Shown here: one piece after another, positions 1-6,349 of the stretch
How the letters are laid out: every line of letters starts with the position of its first letter
How positions within the stretch are numbered: the first letter of the stretch is position 1
DNA from: an uncultured bacterium
GTDB taxonomy: Bacteria; Bacillota; Clostridia; Oscillospirales; Oscillospiraceae
DNA: 27,924 nucleotides
Assembly: GCA_905214155.1 (NCBI GenBank)
Contig: CAJMLC010000005.1
Coordinates: 1-27,924 of the forward strand
Direction of reading: 5' to 3'
Notes under the pieces: model-generated
The model's input: only the letters and a program-made list of their open reading frames with translations
The model's database searches: none
What the model was told of the DNA's origin: nothing
Made by a program: the position numbers and the translations under genes

Positions 1-654
1 ATGGAACAGGATCTCTGCGCGCGGCTGCGCGAGAAAAAGCTCATTTCGATCGTCCGCGGCGCACCGACGGAAAAGATCACAAAGATCGCAGACGCGATCT
101 ACCGCGGCGGCTTCCGCTTCATGGAGATCACGTTTGACCAGTCCGGAAAGACTCCGCATGCGGTGACAGCGGAGCAGATCCGCATCGTGCGCGAAGCGTT
201 CGACGGTCGGCTGCATGTCGGCGCTGGCACAGTCATGACCGAGGCGCAGCTGAAGCTCGCAGCAGAGGCCGGGGCAGAATATATCATCTCGCCGAATGTG
301 GACACCGCGATCATCCGCGCGATCAAGGCCGCGGGCCTGATCTCGATCCCCGGCGCATTTACGCCGTCTGAGATCGCAGGCGCTTATCAGGCCGGAGCGG
401 ACTTCGTCAAGCTCTTCCCGGTGGACTGCGTCGACCTGAAGTACATCAAGGCCGTCCGCGCGCCGATCAACCATATCCCGCTTCTGGCGGTCAGCGGCGT
501 GACGCCGGAGAACCTCGGCGATTACCTGAAGGCCGGCATGGCCGGTGCGGGCATCGGGAGCATCCTCGTCAAGGGCGAGGACGTGGCCGCCGACAATTTC
601 GAGGCCATCGCCCAGCGCGCCGCGCGCTATGTCGCTGTGGTCGAAAGCATCTGA
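1..654 (+). CDS. eda: KDPG/KHG aldolase family protein
   Basis: A 217-residue class I aldolase of the Eda family, close to the family's usual length (about 205-215). Such enzymes cleave 2-keto-3-deoxy-6-phosphogluconate, or 4-hydroxy-2-oxoglutarate, into pyruvate plus an aldehyde in the cytoplasm. Visible hallmarks are the catalytic glutamate E42 in FMEITF, the phosphate/pyruvate-binding GAGTVMT (residues 75-80), PGAFTPSE (117-124), the Schiff-base lysine K137 in FVKLFPVD, and a C-terminal GSILVKG phosphate site. The start codon is the first base of the window, so no ribosome binding site or upstream partner (kinase, dehydratase) can be seen. Whether it serves Entner-Doudoroff or hexuronate breakdown is therefore open. 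A GC hairpin with a T5 tail lies 62 bases after the stop. Family assignment is firm; the exact substrate is inferred. Confidence 0.93.
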   Translation: MEQDLCARLREKKLISIVRGAPTEKITKIADAIYRGGFRFMEITFDQSGKTPHAVTAEQIRIVREAFDGRLHVGAGTVMTEAQLKLAAEAGAEYIISPNVDTAIIRAIKAAGLISIPGAFTPSEIAGAYQAGADFVKLFPVDCVDLKYIKAVRAPINHIPLLAVSGVTPENLGDYLKAGMAGAGIGSILVKGEDVAADNFEAIAQRAARYVAVVESI

Positions 655-675
655 TCCCATCTGAAGATCGCAAAA

Positions 676-706
676 ACCCGGCTGGCGTTTGCAGCACCAG
701 CCGGGT
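676..706 (-). terminator. Rho-independent terminator of the NhaC-family gene
   Basis: A perfect 10-bp stem (ACCCGGCTGG / CCAGCCGGGT) with an 11-base loop. On the minus strand it is followed at once by five T residues (+ strand A at 672-676). It lies about 55 bases past the stop of the minus-strand transporter gene. Confidence 0.8.
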
Positions 707-716
707 GATATTATGC

Positions 717-751
717 CCGCGCATCCCAGAGAGGGACGCGCGGACATTTTT
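717..751 (+). terminator. eda: Rho-independent terminator of the aldolase gene
   Basis: A stem of CCGCGC + TCCC pairing with GGGA + GCGCGG, with one A/C mismatch and a 5-base loop. After three further bases comes a T5 run on the plus strand (747-751). With the neighbouring minus-strand terminator it insulates two convergent genes. Confidence 0.75.
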
Positions 752-759
752 GTTGGCAG

Positions 760-2370
760 TTACGCTTTCCTGGTCTCGATGCTGCGGAGCACGAAGAGCG
801 TGCCGAGCGTGAGGACGGTGCTGACGCCGAGCGTCAGGTAGATGTTCTGCGAGAAGCCCGCGACGATGAAACCAAGGAAGCTGACGGCCGCGACGGTGAC
901 CGCGTAGGGCAGCTGCGTGGAGACATGGTTCAGATGGTCACACTGCGCACCGGCGGACGCCATGATGGTGGTGTCGGAGATGGGGGAGCAGTGGTCGCCG
1001 CAGACGGCGCCTGCGCAGCAGGCGGAGATACCGATGATGAGAAGCATGCTGTCCGTCGGGAAGACGGCGGTGACGACTGGGATCAGAATGCCGAACGTGC
1101 CCCACGACGTGCCGGATGCGAAGGCCAGCACACAGGCCACGAGGAAGATGACCGCAGGGAGCAGGGAATAGAGCGTCTTGGACGCGGAGAACATCATCGT
1201 CTGGACGAATTCCGCCGCGCCGAGCTCGTTGATCGTAGCCTTCAGGCTGACGGCGAGCGTCAGGATGAGGATCGGGGAGATCATCGCGATGAAGCCCTTG
1301 GGGATGCACTCCATGGCCTCCTTGAACGTGACGACCTTGCGTGCGACGAGGTAGATGACCGTCAGCACGAGGGCGATGATGCCGCCCCAGGGCAGGCCCA
1401 CGAAGGCGTCGGTGTTGCCGAAGGCTTCGGCAAAATGGCCGGCATAAGCCGGATCGTCCCCGAAGAAGCCGCCGACATAGAGCATGCCGAGCGTGCAGGT
1501 GATGATCAGGACGGCAACCGGCAGGATGAGGTCGAGCAGGTGGCCCTTCGGGCTTCCTTCTTCCTGCTCGGCGGATTCCAGAATGGAGAGGTCGCCCTCC
1601 TTTTCGGCAAGCAGCTCAAACTTGCGCATGGGACCGTAGTCGAACTTCATGAGCGTGAGCGCGATGATGAACACGAAGGTCATCAGCGAATAGAGGTTGT
1701 AGGGAATGGCGCGGATGAACAGCTCGATGCCGCTCATGCCGGTGTTGAGGCCCTCCGCAGTCGAGGACACGGCGGCGGCCCAGGACGAGATCGGCGCGAT
1801 CATGCAGACGGGCGCGGCGGTCGCGTCGATGAGGTAGGCCAGCTTGGGCCGGGAGATCTTGTGCCCGTCGGTGACGGGGCGCATGACGGAGCCGACGGTC
1901 AGACAGTTGAAATAGTCGTCGATGAAGATCAGCACGCCGAGGAAGAACGTGGCAAACTGTGCGCCGACGCGCGTCTTGATGTGGGTCTTGGCCCAGCGGC
2001 CGAACGCGGCGGAGCCGCCCGCCTTGTTGACGAGCGCGACGATGATGCCGAGCAGGACCAGGAAGAGGAAGATGCCGGCGTTGTCCGCGATGGCGGAGAT
2101 AAGGCCGGTGTTGACGACGGTGTCGAGCGTGGCGACGGGGTGGAAATTTGTCGTGAACAGCGCGCCGACGACCACGCCGATGAACAGCGAGCTGTAGGCC
2201 TCTTTTGTCACGAGGGCCAGCACGATGGCGATCACCGGCGGGACGAGGGACCACGCCGTTTCGGCCAGGGTCGCGCCATTTGCGCAGCGGATCCCGGCGA
2301 CCACGACGAGGATCAGCATCGCGGCGATCACAACGATCGACACGAACGGGTTGGATTTTTTCTGGTTCAT
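760..2370 (-). CDS. NhaC-family Na+/H+ antiporter-like transporter, predicted lysine carrier (LysW-like)
   Basis: A 536-residue polytopic membrane protein of the NhaC superfamily. It carries the family signature around IDDYFNCLTVGSVMRPV, then DGHKISRPKLAYLIDATAAP and APISSWAAAVSS. Later come GTSWGTFGILIPV and GDHCSPISDTTIMAS, the conserved half-helix regions of these carriers. The ATG at 2370 is chosen because TAGGAG sits about ten bases upstream. The open frame continues 74 codons further, but that stretch is the riboswitch and terminator, so the longer start is rejected. NhaC-type carriers include Na+/H+ antiporters and amino-acid carriers; MetT (SAM riboswitch) and LysW (lysine riboswitch) are named this way. 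Because the leader here reads as a lysine riboswitch, the likeliest cargo is lysine or a related diamino acid. That substrate call is an inference from regulation, not from transporter residues. Confidence 0.92.
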   Translation of the reverse strand: MNQKKSNPFVSIVVIAAMLILVVVAGIRCANGATLAETAWSLVPPVIAIVLALVTKEAYSSLFIGVVVGALFTTNFHPVATLDTVVNTGLISAIADNAGIFLFLVLLGIIVALVNKAGGSAAFGRWAKTHIKTRVGAQFATFFLGVLIFIDDYFNCLTVGSVMRPVTDGHKISRPKLAYLIDATAAPVCMIAPISSWAAAVSSTAEGLNTGMSGIELFIRAIPYNLYSLMTFVFIIALTLMKFDYGPMRKFELLAEKEGDLSILESAEQEEGSPKGHLLDLILPVAVLIITCTLGMLYVGGFFGDDPAYAGHFAEAFGNTDAFVGLPWGGIIALVLTVIYLVARKVVTFKEAMECIPKGFIAMISPILILTLAVSLKATINELGAAEFVQTMMFSASKTLYSLLPAVIFLVACVLAFASGTSWGTFGILIPVVTAVFPTDSMLLIIGISACCAGAVCGDHCSPISDTTIMASAGAQCDHLNHVSTQLPYAVTVAAVSFLGFIVAGFSQNIYLTLGVSTVLTLGTLFVLRSIETRKA

Positions 2371-2385
2371 GGTTTCAGCTCCTAC

Positions 2386-2417
2386 AAAAAAATGCGTCAT
2401 GATACCATCATGACGCA
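2386..2417 (-). terminator. Riboswitch expression platform: intrinsic terminator before the RBS
   Basis: On the minus strand, a perfect 11-bp stem (TGCGTCATGAT / ATCATGACGCA) with a 3-base loop is followed directly by seven T residues. The transporter's Shine-Dalgarno and ATG come right after it. The 3' strand of riboswitch helix P1 (GTCATG, 2435-2430) can pair with CATGAT (2412-2407) in the left arm, including one G-U pair. That offers a competing antiterminator. This fits premature termination when lysine is bound. Confidence 0.88.
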
Positions 2418-2430
2418 GAAAATCCACAAC

Positions 2431-2592
2431 ATGACAGCGCTCCACTTCCGTGACAGTCCGTGCGATCTTCTCCCACGGCCCAGAGCCCTGCGCGCAGGCG
2501 CGGACAAGACCCTTCGGCGGCCGCCCCTTTTCACGCCCCGGCGCCTGCCGGATGGGTGGGCGTGTACTCTTGTTGGCCGCAACCTCTATCAT
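2431..2592 (-). promoter_or_regulatory. Lysine riboswitch (L box) aptamer
   Basis: Read on the minus strand, the leader contains the lysine-aptamer core in order: GATAGAGGTTGCG, then AAGAGTA, then TGAAAAGGGGCGG, then GCCGAAGG, then GGCCGTGGGA, then CTGTCA near the 3' end. These match, piece by piece, the well-known Bacillus subtilis lysC leader as I recall it (GATAGAGGTGCG, AAGAGTA, TGAAAGGGGAGCG, GCCGAAG, GGCCGTGC, CTGTCA). The outer helix P1 closes as ATGATAG (2592-2586) with CTGTCAT (2437-2431), seven pairs with one G-U. A consensus promoter lies just upstream and a terminator just downstream, so aptamer, platform and gene form one unit. Lysine binding should lower transporter expression. 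Confidence 0.93.
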
Positions 2593-2603
2593 AACTGTGC
2601 TTT

Positions 2604-2631
2604 ATTATACGAAAACTTTGGAGTTTGTCAA
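2604..2631 (-). promoter_or_regulatory. SigA-type promoter of the riboswitch-transporter transcript
   Basis: On the minus strand, TTGACA (2631-2626) and TATAAT (2609-2604) are both perfect consensus hexamers with a 16-base spacer. The predicted start near 2597 lies about five bases before riboswitch helix P1 and leaves a leader of about 225 bases. Confidence 0.88.
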
Positions 2632-2654
2632 TCGTTCGGACGTAAAAATATAAA
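2625..2654 (+). promoter_or_regulatory. Candidate divergent promoter for the DUF3343/desulfurase pair
   Basis: On the plus strand, TTGTCA (2625-2630) and TATAAA (2649-2654) are spaced by 18 bases, each one base off consensus. It sits in an AT-rich patch, and its -35 overlaps the -35 of the minus-strand promoter. It would start transcription near 2661, about 75 bases before the DUF3343 start codon. Confidence 0.55.
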
Positions 2655-2737
2655 AATTTTGTAAATTTTTTTCGAGCGGCGGCGAACGGTGTCGTCCTGA
2701 ACGTGCATCGCATAGAATGCCACAGGGAGGGATCGCC

Positions 2738-2992
2738 ATGTTTCAATATGTATTTTCATTCGATTCGCTCACAGCGGCGCAGTTGGCGCGCGGCGTGCTC
2801 GACGCGCGGTATGTTCCCTGCCGGGTGGTGCGGGCGCCGAAGGCCGCGGCGAAGCGAGGATGCGGCTATGCGGTGCGCGTGGAGGGGCGGGACGGCGCGC
2901 GGAGCGCGGCGCTTTTGCGGGAAGCGGGACAGCGGTTTTCCGGCGTGTTCCGGTTGCTGCCGGACGGAACGGCAGAGGAGGCGGCGCTGTGA
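2738..2992 (+). CDS. DUF3343 family small protein (putative Se/S metabolism partner)
   Basis: An 84-residue soluble protein resembling DUF3343 proteins. It has a short N-terminal strand (YVFSFDS), a helix (LTAAQLARGVLDA), a strand containing VPCRVV, and the hallmark Cys-Gly in RGCGYAVRV (C42). The ATG at 2738 is preferred over an in-frame ATG at 2717 because AGGGAGGG lies just upstream of 2738. Its stop overlaps the GTG start of the next gene (GTGA), so the two are probably translated together. DUF3343 genes often sit beside class V aminotransferases of the cysteine desulfurase type and, in some genomes, beside selenium genes. The biochemical role is unknown. A persulfide or selenide relay through C42 is only a guess. 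The family's usual N-terminal His appears to be missing. Confidence 0.8.
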   Translation: MFQYVFSFDSLTAAQLARGVLDARYVPCRVVRAPKAAAKRGCGYAVRVEGRDGARSAALLREAGQRFSGVFRLLPDGTAEEAAL

Positions 2993-4083
2993 TTTATCTG
3001 GATGCTGCGGCGACAACGCTGCAAAAGCCGGATGCGGTGCGCCTCGCGGTGCTGCGGGCGATGCAGCGGTGCGCGAGCGTGGGCCGGGGCGGGTACGGCG
3101 CGGCAATGGAAGCGGCGGAGGCCGTTTACCGCTGCCGGAGCCTCGCGGCAGAGCTGTTCGGCGCGGAAGCGGAGCAGGTTGTCTTTACAATGAATGCGAC
3201 GCACGCGCTGAATATCGCGGTGCATTCGCTGGTGCGCCCCGGGGACGAGGTCGTGATCTCGGGGTTTGAGCACAACGCGGTCTGGCGGCCGCTGACCGCC
3301 GCCGGGGCGGAACTCAAAATTGCCGGGCGGAAACTTTTTGACCCGGGGGACACGCTGCGCGCATTTGACGCAGCGCTGACGGAGCGGACGCGCGCGGTAT
3401 TCTGTACGCATGTGTCCAATGTATTTGGGTATATCCTGCCGGTGGAACGCATCGCGGCGCTCTGCCGCGCACGCGGGGTCCCGTTCGTGCTGGACGCTTC
3501 GCAGTCCGCCGGGACGCTGCCTCTCTCGCTGCGGGAGCTTGGCGCGGCCTTTCTTGCGATGCCGGGCCACAAGGGGCTCTACGGCCCACAGGGTACGGGA
3601 ATCTTGCTGTGCGGACAGCTGCCGGAGCCGCTCCTGGCAGGCGGGACGGGGAGCCTCTCAAGGTCAGCGTCGATGCCGGACTTCCTGCCGGACCGGGCGG
3701 AGGCCGGGACGCACAATGTGCCGGGGATCTGCGGGCTGGCCGCGGGGCTGGAATTCGTCCGGCGGCGGGGCGTGGACGCGATCTTCCGGCACGAGTGTGC
3801 GCTGCGGAAGGCGCTCTGCCGGGCACTTGCGGATTCAGATGTCGAATGCTTCACGGGCGCGGCGCAGAGCGGCGTCCTGTCCGTGCGAAAGCGCGGCGAG
3901 GACAGCGAGCAGACGGCGCAGCGGCTGGCCGGGGCGGACGTCTGCGTCCGGGCCGGGCTGCACTGCGCGCCGCTGGCACATGAGAGCGCCGGCACGCTGG
4001 AGACCGGGACCGTGCGGCTGAGCATTTCGGCGTTCAACACGGCGCGCGAGATCGCGCAGGCTGCGGCAATTCTTAAAAAATAA
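2989..4083 (+). CDS. Class V aminotransferase, cysteine desulfurase family protein
   Basis: A 364-residue PLP enzyme of the NifS/SufS-like fold, shorter than SufS (about 405) and fitting the compact EGC_3 desulfurase subfamily. It begins IYLDAAATT, as these enzymes do. Visible sites are the PLP-ring Asp D169 in VLDASQSAG, the Schiff-base K195 in MPGHKGLYGPQG, THVSNVFG (140-147), and a catalytic-loop cysteine C326 in RAGLHCAPLAHE. The GTG start at 2989 follows AGAGGAGG at good spacing and overlaps the DUF3343 stop. The expected reaction is cysteine (or selenocysteine) to alanine, leaving a persulfide (or selenide) on C326. No SufBCDU, IscU or SelD gene lies in the window, so the acceptor is unknown. 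A role in Fe-S cluster supply cannot be excluded. Confidence 0.88.
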   Translation: MIYLDAAATTLQKPDAVRLAVLRAMQRCASVGRGGYGAAMEAAEAVYRCRSLAAELFGAEAEQVVFTMNATHALNIAVHSLVRPGDEVVISGFEHNAVWRPLTAAGAELKIAGRKLFDPGDTLRAFDAALTERTRAVFCTHVSNVFGYILPVERIAALCRARGVPFVLDASQSAGTLPLSLRELGAAFLAMPGHKGLYGPQGTGILLCGQLPEPLLAGGTGSLSRSASMPDFLPDRAEAGTHNVPGICGLAAGLEFVRRRGVDAIFRHECALRKALCRALADSDVECFTGAAQSGVLSVRKRGEDSEQTAQRLAGADVCVRAGLHCAPLAHESAGTLETGTVRLSISAFNTAREIAQAAAILKK

Positions 4084-4087
4084 TGAA

Positions 4088-4112
4088 GCCGCCGCTGTTT
4101 TTCAGCGGCGGC
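4088..4112 (+). terminator. GC-rich hairpin after the desulfurase gene
   Basis: A perfect 10-bp stem GCCGCCGCTG / CAGCGGCGGC with a TTTTT loop, four bases after the stop codon. There is no T tract on the plus strand, so it may act as a weak terminator or protect the 3' end. The A-rich flank would give a T tract only on the minus strand, where no gene ends. Confidence 0.5.
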
Positions 4113-4114
4113 AC

Positions 4115-4143
4115 TTGCGCCGGAGACGATTTTGGAGTATAAT
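4115..4143 (+). promoter_or_regulatory. Promoter of cdaA-cdaR and probably the downstream genes
   Basis: A perfect TATAAT (4138-4143) lies 17 bases after TTGCGC (4115-4120), a weak -35. The predicted start near 4150 falls inside a palindrome, and the cdaA ATG follows about 55 bases later, preceded by AAGGGGA. Confidence 0.7.
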
Positions 4144-4156
4144 CATCGTGATTATA
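4138..4156. promoter_or_regulatory. Perfect palindrome on the cdaA -10 box (possible operator)
   Basis: TATAATCA-TCG-TGATTATA is an 8-bp perfect inverted repeat with a 3-base centre. It includes the whole -10 hexamer and the likely transcription start. The minus strand has no matching -35 at the right distance, so a second promoter is less likely than a repressor site. Confidence 0.5.
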
Positions 4157-4205
4157 TGGAGAAGATTGCGCTGCCGGAGGACGGCATGCGTTTAAGGGGA
4201 TACAC

Positions 4206-5075
4206 ATGACCGCAATTCAAAACTTTTTTCAGAATTTACTGTATCAGATCCCAAAGATCGGAATTTCTGACATCATCGACATTCTGGTCGTCTCGTTTCT
4301 GATCTATACGGTGCTGCGCCTGGTCCGCAGCAGCAGCGCGGCGCGCGTCGCGTGGACCGTTCTGGTGCTGCTGATCGCGACGTGGCTGACGAGCGTTTTT
4401 AACCTCTATGCGTGCAACTGGATTTTGAATAAGATCCTGGAGCTCGGCTTTATTTCGCTGGTGGTCATCTTCCAGCCGGAAATCCGGCGGGCGATGGAGC
4501 GGTTTGGCGGGAAGTTCTTTTTGAATCTGGTCGACCCGGCAAGCAAGAAGAGCGTGGAGGAATCGGCCATCGAGGCGACGGTCTCGGCCTGCGAGATCAT
4601 GAGCAAGGAGCGCGTGGGCGTGCTGCTCATCTTCGAGCGGAGCGTGTCGCTGGAGGAATACTTCAAGACCGGAACGCTCATCGACGCGAAGGTGACCGAG
4701 CAGCTGCTGCGCAACCTCTTTTTCCCGAAGGCGTCGCTGCACGACGGTGCGGTCATCGTCCGGGGCGGGCGGATCGCGGCGGCTGGCTGCGTGATGCCGC
4801 TGTCTGAAAATACACACCTTTCCAGCGACCTCGGCACGCGCCACCGCGCAGGCATCGGCACGAGCGAGGTCTCGGACGCGGTGGTCGTCATCGTCTCAGA
4901 GGAGACGGGCACGATCTCCGTCGCCATCGGCGGGATGCTCAAGCGGCACCTTGCGCCGCAGACGCTGGAAAAGCTGCTGTCCAATGAGCTGATGACGAAG
5001 GAGGACACGAAGGGGTCCTGGATCGAGCGGCTCCGCGCCAGAATTGCAAAGGCAGGAAGATATGAAAAAAAGTAA
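4206..5075 (+). CDS. cdaA: Diadenylate cyclase CdaA (DacA/YbbP)
   Basis: A 289-residue membrane-bound enzyme that joins two ATP into cyclic di-AMP, the messenger controlling potassium, osmotic balance and wall homeostasis in Firmicutes. The N-terminus has about three membrane segments (roughly 22-40, 46-63, 78-90). The cytoplasmic DAC domain follows, with LHDGAVIV (catalytic DGA at 180-182) and the ATP-binding GTRHRAGIG (RHR at 212-214). Length matches the family (about 270-285). AAGGGGA lies six bases before the ATG. The end overlaps cdaR by 14 bases, so the two proteins are probably made together. The usual third partner gene, glmM, is not next to it here. Confidence 0.97.
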   Translation: MTAIQNFFQNLLYQIPKIGISDIIDILVVSFLIYTVLRLVRSSSAARVAWTVLVLLIATWLTSVFNLYACNWILNKILELGFISLVVIFQPEIRRAMERFGGKFFLNLVDPASKKSVEESAIEATVSACEIMSKERVGVLLIFERSVSLEEYFKTGTLIDAKVTEQLLRNLFFPKASLHDGAVIVRGGRIAAAGCVMPLSENTHLSSDLGTRHRAGIGTSEVSDAVVVIVSEETGTISVAIGGMLKRHLAPQTLEKLLSNELMTKEDTKGSWIERLRARIAKAGRYEKK

Positions 5076-6303
5076 GCTCATTACCATGGCGATCTCGCTG
5101 TTTGCGGCGATCTGTCTGTGGATCTACGTCGTGACGGTCGTCAATCCGGACGGCTCGACGACGATCTCCAACATCCCGGTCACGTTCTCCGGGGCGGAGG
5201 TGCTGCGGGAGGATCAGGGACTGGTGCTCTCCGGCGACTATCAAGATATGGTGACGGTCAGCTTCACGGGCAAGAATTCCGACATGAAGAAGCTGGAACA
5301 AAACAAGGACGAGATCTCGGCGGTGGTCGACGTGTCGAAGATCCGCAGCACGCGGGATTATACGCTGAGCTATGACCTCCTGCTGCCGGACGCCGTGCCG
5401 GACTCGGCGGTCACCATCACCGACCGGACGCCGGGCAACATCACGGTCCATGTGGAAAAGCTTGTGAAAAAGCCGGTTCCGGTGAAGGGCGATTTCTCGC
5501 AGGTCGAGGTCGCCGACGGGTACATGCTCGACAGCACGACGTTTGACTATGACACCGTGACCGTGGAGGGCGCGGAGTCGGTCGTGAATCAGATCGAATA
5601 CGCGCTGATCTCGATGAATCGCACGAACGTGGACAAGACCATATCGGAGCAGCTGGACTACACGCTGGTCGACGCGAACGGCGACCCGGTCGACACCAGC
5701 GAGCTGACGATGGACGTGCAGGCCATCGACGTGACGCTGACGGTCGTGATGTACAAGGAAGTGCAGCTGGACGTCAAGTTTATCGACGGCGGCGGCGCGA
5801 CGTCGAGCGACGTCTCTTATACGATCGACCCGGAGACGATCACGCTCTCCGGCGACGCGACGGCACTCGAGGGTGTGAACACCATCCTGCTCGACAACAT
5901 CGATCTGTCTGCGATCATGAAGAACGAGGATACGGTGCTGCGGCAGATCATCATCCCGAACAACGCGACGAACGTCTCCGGCGAGCAGGAGGCCAAGATC
6001 ACGCTCCGCATCAAGAACAAGGAGATTTCGACCATCCGCTCGTCGAACATCACGTTCACCGGTGTGACTGAGGGGCTGGAGGCGAAGAGCATCGCGCAGC
6101 AGCTCCAGGTGACGTACCGCGCGTCGAGCGAGGATGTGAAACGGATCTCGGCGAACAATGTCCGAATTGTGGCGGATATGACCGAGTTCACCCAGCCGGG
6201 CACGTATCAGGTGCCGGTCGAAGTCTACTTCGACGGCTTCTCCGGCGCGGGCGTGATCGGGGACTACACGGTCGCGGTGACGCTGAGCAAGGTAGAGGAA
6301 TAA
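5062..6303 (+). CDS. cdaR: CdaR, YbbR-domain regulator of CdaA
   Basis: A 413-residue protein with a short cytoplasmic start (MKKSK), one membrane anchor (about residues 6-26, LITMAISLFAAICLWIYVV) and a long beta-rich extracytoplasmic region. That region holds repeated YbbR modules (motifs such as VNPDGSTTISNIPVTF and PDAVPDSAVTI). CdaR proteins bind CdaA at the membrane and tune its activity. The ATG at 5062 is chosen over an in-frame ATG at 5044 because it follows GGCAGGAAG and begins with the standard MKKSK anchor. It overlaps cdaA. A 6-bp hairpin (6309-6324) lies between its stop and yicC, too short and without a T tract, so read-through into yicC is likely. Confidence 0.93.
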   Translation: MKKSKLITMAISLFAAICLWIYVVTVVNPDGSTTISNIPVTFSGAEVLREDQGLVLSGDYQDMVTVSFTGKNSDMKKLEQNKDEISAVVDVSKIRSTRDYTLSYDLLLPDAVPDSAVTITDRTPGNITVHVEKLVKKPVPVKGDFSQVEVADGYMLDSTTFDYDTVTVEGAESVVNQIEYALISMNRTNVDKTISEQLDYTLVDANGDPVDTSELTMDVQAIDVTLTVVMYKEVQLDVKFIDGGGATSSDVSYTIDPETITLSGDATALEGVNTILLDNIDLSAIMKNEDTVLRQIIIPNNATNVSGEQEAKITLRIKNKEISTIRSSNITFTGVTEGLEAKSIAQQLQVTYRASSEDVKRISANNVRIVADMTEFTQPGTYQVPVEVYFDGFSGAGVIGDYTVAVTLSKVEE

Positions 6304-6308
6304 CCGCT

Positions 6309-6324
6309 CCGGCGATCACGCCGG
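6309..6324 (+). other. Small intercistronic hairpin between cdaR and yicC
   Basis: CCGGCG-ATCA-CGCCGG is a perfect 6-bp stem with a tetraloop, five bases past the cdaR stop. There is no T tract. It may mark an RNA processing or stability point, but could be chance in GC-rich DNA. Confidence 0.35.
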
Positions 6325-6349
6325 GTATGGAAATACGGAGGAATGTGTT

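Noticed and set aside
2397..2582. Short minus-strand frame within the transporter leader, considered as a leader peptide
   Set aside because: The RNA here is explained by the lysine aptamer. There is no convincing RBS and no run of lysine codons.
925..2664. Long plus-strand open frame (579 codons) opposite the transporter gene
   Set aside because: It mirrors the minus-strand NhaC gene, is extremely rich in Asp, Glu, Arg and His, and shows no domain. It is a by-product of GC-rich codons.
4151..4179. A leftward promoter using the other arm of the cdaA palindrome as its -10
   Set aside because: The sequence 17 bases upstream (CTCCGG) does not resemble a -35, and no minus-strand gene lies to the left.
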